A stretch of 64,000 bases of DNA from Candidatus Nyctobacter psychrophilus (lineage in GTDB: Bacteria; Vulcanimicrobiota; Vulcanimicrobiia; Vulcanimicrobiales; Vulcanimicrobiaceae). Positions 62,304 to 64,000 of the stretch are shown piece by piece; positions within the stretch are counted from its first letter, which is position 1; the number at the start of each line of letters is the position of its first letter. A program made the translations under genes and the position numbers. The notes below the pieces were generated by a model. It worked only from the letters and a program-made list of their open reading frames with translations, did not search any database and was not told where the DNA came from. The stretch is taken from positions 124,001 through 188,000 of the forward strand of contig JACRTY010000021.1 in assembly GCA_014305025.1 (NCBI GenBank), written 5' to 3'.

Positions 62304-63562
62304 ACGGTCCGCAACTGCGGATTGCCCATCCACACGACGGCGGAGATGATGAGGGCGAGTACGCCGCCCGCGATCAAACTCGCCGGCAAACCGACGAACG
62401 ATGCGACGGTGCCGAGCAAGAGTGAACCCGCCGGAACCAAGCCGAGGATGATCATCGAAAATACCGAGATCGCGCGCCCGCGCATGTCGTCGGGCGACAG
62501 GGTCTGCAACAGGACGTTCGAGTTTCCCGCAAACGACATCACCGCAAAACCGATGAACACGAGGACCACGAACGAGATGGCAAAGACGTGCACGGAGCCG
62601 AGCACGATCGTGCCCGTCGCGAGCAACATGGCGCTCGCGAACCAGACGCTACCGCGCCGGTGCGTGCCGAGCACCGCCGTCGCGATGGAACCGATGATCG
62701 CGCCGCTGCCGCTCGCTGCCAGCAGCAAGCCCAAGCCCCGCGCGTCGACGTGGACGACGTGGGCAGCGTACGCCGGCATCAGCTGCGAATACGGCCTCAC
62801 GAGCAGTGCCGTGACGACGAGCAGCAACAGCACCGAGCGCAGAACGCGATCGTTCCAGAGAAACCGAACGCCCGCCAAGATCGACGCCAGCACGTTCTCG
62901 CGCACGCTGGAACTGGGCGCGACGGGACGCATGAAGACCAGCGCCACGACGACCGCGAGCGTCGCCACCGCGTTGACGTAAAACGACGTCGCGATCCCGA
63001 CGCTTAGAATGAGAACGCCCGCAACAGGCGGCCCGACGATGCTCGGTGCGTTGAACGCGACGGAGTTCAGACCGATTGCATTGCCCAGGTTTTCACGCGG
63101 CACGAGCAGCGGCACCCAACTCTGCCGGGCCGGCGCGTCGAACGACTGCCCCGTCGAGCGAAGCCCGGCGATCATGAAAATTTCCCACAGGGCGATGCGA
63201 TGCGTGCTCGTGAGGATCGCAAGCGCCAACGCGAAGCACACTTCCAGGCCGTTGGTGACGAACAATACCTGGCGGCGCGGGTACCGGTCGGCAATGACGC
63301 CCGCCAGCGGTGAGAACAGCATCACGGGAACCGCCGAGGATGCCCCCAGGATGCCGACGTCGAGCGACGCGAGTTTCGCCGAGCCGGCGAGTTTGACGAC
63401 GAGGTATCCGAGCGTCGTCAACTGCATCCACGTGCCGAGGTTGGAGATGATGAGCCCACTCCACAACAATCGGTAATCGCGCGACCGAAACGGAGCCAAA
63501 ACCGACGTACGCGGCTTAGGAGCCGACGACTCCAGCGGCGTTTGCGGGCGAACGGCGCTCAC
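62300..63562 (-). CDS. MFS exporter (EntS/MFS_3 type)
   Basis: A 420-residue transporter with about 12 helices. The opening 'LAPFRSRDYRLLWSGLIISNLGTWMQ' (about 20-45) is the hallmark of the MFS_3 group (enterobactin exporter EntS and macrolide exporters). 'LAGVIADRYPRRQVLF' near 78-93 is the helix 2-3 loop, and 'FDAPARQSWVPLLVPRENLGNAIGLN' near 122-147 is also typical. The start is the GTG at 63562, five bases after the upstream stop; the longer frame is not family-like. The end overlaps the dead acyltransferase. The likely role is efflux of a drug or siderophore-like compound. Confidence 0.87.
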   Translation of the reverse strand: MSAVRPQTPLESSAPKPRTSVLAPFRSRDYRLLWSGLIISNLGTWMQLTTLGYLVVKLAGSAKLASLDVGILGASSAVPVMLFSPLAGVIADRYPRRQVLFVTNGLEVCFALALAILTSTHRIALWEIFMIAGLRSTGQSFDAPARQSWVPLLVPRENLGNAIGLNSVAFNAPSIVGPPVAGVLILSVGIATSFYVNAVATLAVVVALVFMRPVAPSSSVRENVLASILAGVRFLWNDRVLRSVLLLLVVTALLVRPYSQLMPAYAAHVVHVDARGLGLLLAASGSGAIIGSIATAVLGTHRRGSVWFASAMLLATGTIVLGSVHVFAISFVVLVFIGFAVMSFAGNSNVLLQTLSPDDMRGRAISVFSMIILGLVPAGSLLLGTVASFVGLPASLIAGGVLALIISAVVWMGNPQLRTV

Positions 63563-63566
63563 GCTG

Positions 63567-64000
63567 CTAGCGGCCGGCCTCGAGCGTGCGGACTGCCGTT
63601 GCCACGAGCGCGACGGCGCCGTCGACCGTAAGGCGCGACACGTCGGCGACCAGATCGTAAGCGTGCGGATCGCCCCACCGTAAATCGTAGCGGTCTTTCG
63701 CGAGTCGCTTACGGGCCGCGTCGATCCGGTCGACCGCCGCGAGCGCCGTCTGGGCGCTCCACGCGAAAGTTTCGACCAGGCGCGCGCAGCGCCACTGCCG
63801 TGTCGCGACGAGAAAGACGCGCAATACGTCGCCGCGCGCTCCGAGGACGGCGTTCGCATAACGGCCGAGGATGACGACGTCGCCGATCGCGGCGCGCTCG
63901 CGGATGGTGCGTTCGATCTCGCGCCGCACCGATTCGTCGAAGTCGCCGTCCGGTGAGGAAAACCCGGCTGCCACGGCTTCGGGCGTCCCAGCGTCGAGCG
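63567..64000 (-). CDS. Cytidylate kinase-like family protein, 5' end outside window
   Basis: About 144 C-terminal residues are present, and the frame runs off the right edge. The recognisable block 'GDVVILGRYANAVLGARGDVLRVFLVA' (about 40-66 of the visible part), followed by 'RLVETFAWSAQTALAAVDRIDAARKRLAKDRYDLRWGDPHAYDLVADVSRL', matches the AAA_26/cytidylate-kinase-like group (PF13189), small nucleotide kinases of unknown substrate. Walker A would be upstream, outside the window. It is the first visible gene of the overlapping run to the left, ending 4 bp before the MFS start. Confidence 0.75.
   Translation of the reverse strand, partial: LDAGTPEAVAAGFSSPDGDFDESVRREIERTIRERAAIGDVVILGRYANAVLGARGDVLRVFLVATRQWRCARLVETFAWSAQTALAAVDRIDAARKRLAKDRYDLRWGDPHAYDLVADVSRLTVDGAVALVATAVRTLEAGR

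Noticed and set aside
1-64000. CRISPR array or prophage
   Set aside because: No regularly spaced direct repeats and no phage structural genes were seen in the window.

Overview
The window is GC-rich bacterial chromosome, densely coded on both strands, with no rRNA, tRNA, plasmid or phage genes that I could see. Outer-membrane-type machinery (an RND exporter permease), several lipoproteins and secreted proteins with lipobox or signal-peptide starts, and a lipoprotein built from 'G-S-x-T-G-L' propeller repeats fit a diderm soil-type heterotroph. The mix would suit a lineage such as Candidatus Eremiobacterota (WPS-2), but that is inference: no marker gene fixes the taxonomy.

Layout. 0-3 kb: a broken RES-domain toxin end beside two tandem palindromes, a small secreted protein, and a GGDEF/EAL protein with a degraded EAL half. 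3-8.6 kb: phosphomannomutase/phosphoglucomutase, three hairpins in a row, a double-headed dynamin-like GTPase and NagA. 8.6-9 kb: a coxB relic. 9-14.5 kb: an SMP-30-like protein and a complete branched-chain amino acid ABC transporter (livJHMGF). 14.6-29.7 kb: MetH, a LuxR-type regulator, a run of M16 peptidase - asparaginase - RND permease - DoxX, CysK, a stand-alone RAM-domain protein and an ATP-dependent DNA ligase. 30-34.9 kb: an accessory island that looks less GC-rich, with a secreted protein of unknown family, a TPR-like protein, an IS21 remnant and two related Ig-like proteins. 34.7-42.6 kb: dienelactone hydrolase, AI-2E transporter, a dead GH130 gene, the propeller lipoprotein, a frameshifted AAA-LuxR regulator and a frameshifted secreted protein. 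42.8-53 kb: enoyl-CoA hydratase, MsrB, the TreZ-TreY trehalose pair, an MFS transporter, isocitrate lyase and a NUDIX hydrolase. 53.3-61 kb: a histone H1-like protein and an envelope-glycan cluster (two NodB-type deacetylases, two phosphodiester-glycosidase proteins, a 2OG oxygenase, a phosphoesterase). 61-64 kb: an overlapping series of cytidylate-kinase-like protein, MFS exporter, dead acyltransferase and two tiny acidic proteins.

How the genes work together. TreZ and TreY make trehalose from maltodextrin, a stress-protectant route. Isocitrate lyase, the enoyl-CoA hydratase and the liv importer point to growth on acetate, fatty or aromatic acids and amino acids. The 53.6-58.5 kb run looks like one transcription unit acting on surface or wall polymers. 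Seven or more genes are clearly broken (coxB, istA/istB, GH130, AAA-LuxR, a secreted protein, acyltransferase, RES). They are mostly accessory genes, while the large housekeeping genes are intact. This suggests ongoing gene decay, although sequencing or assembly indels could explain the full-length cases with only one or two frame changes.
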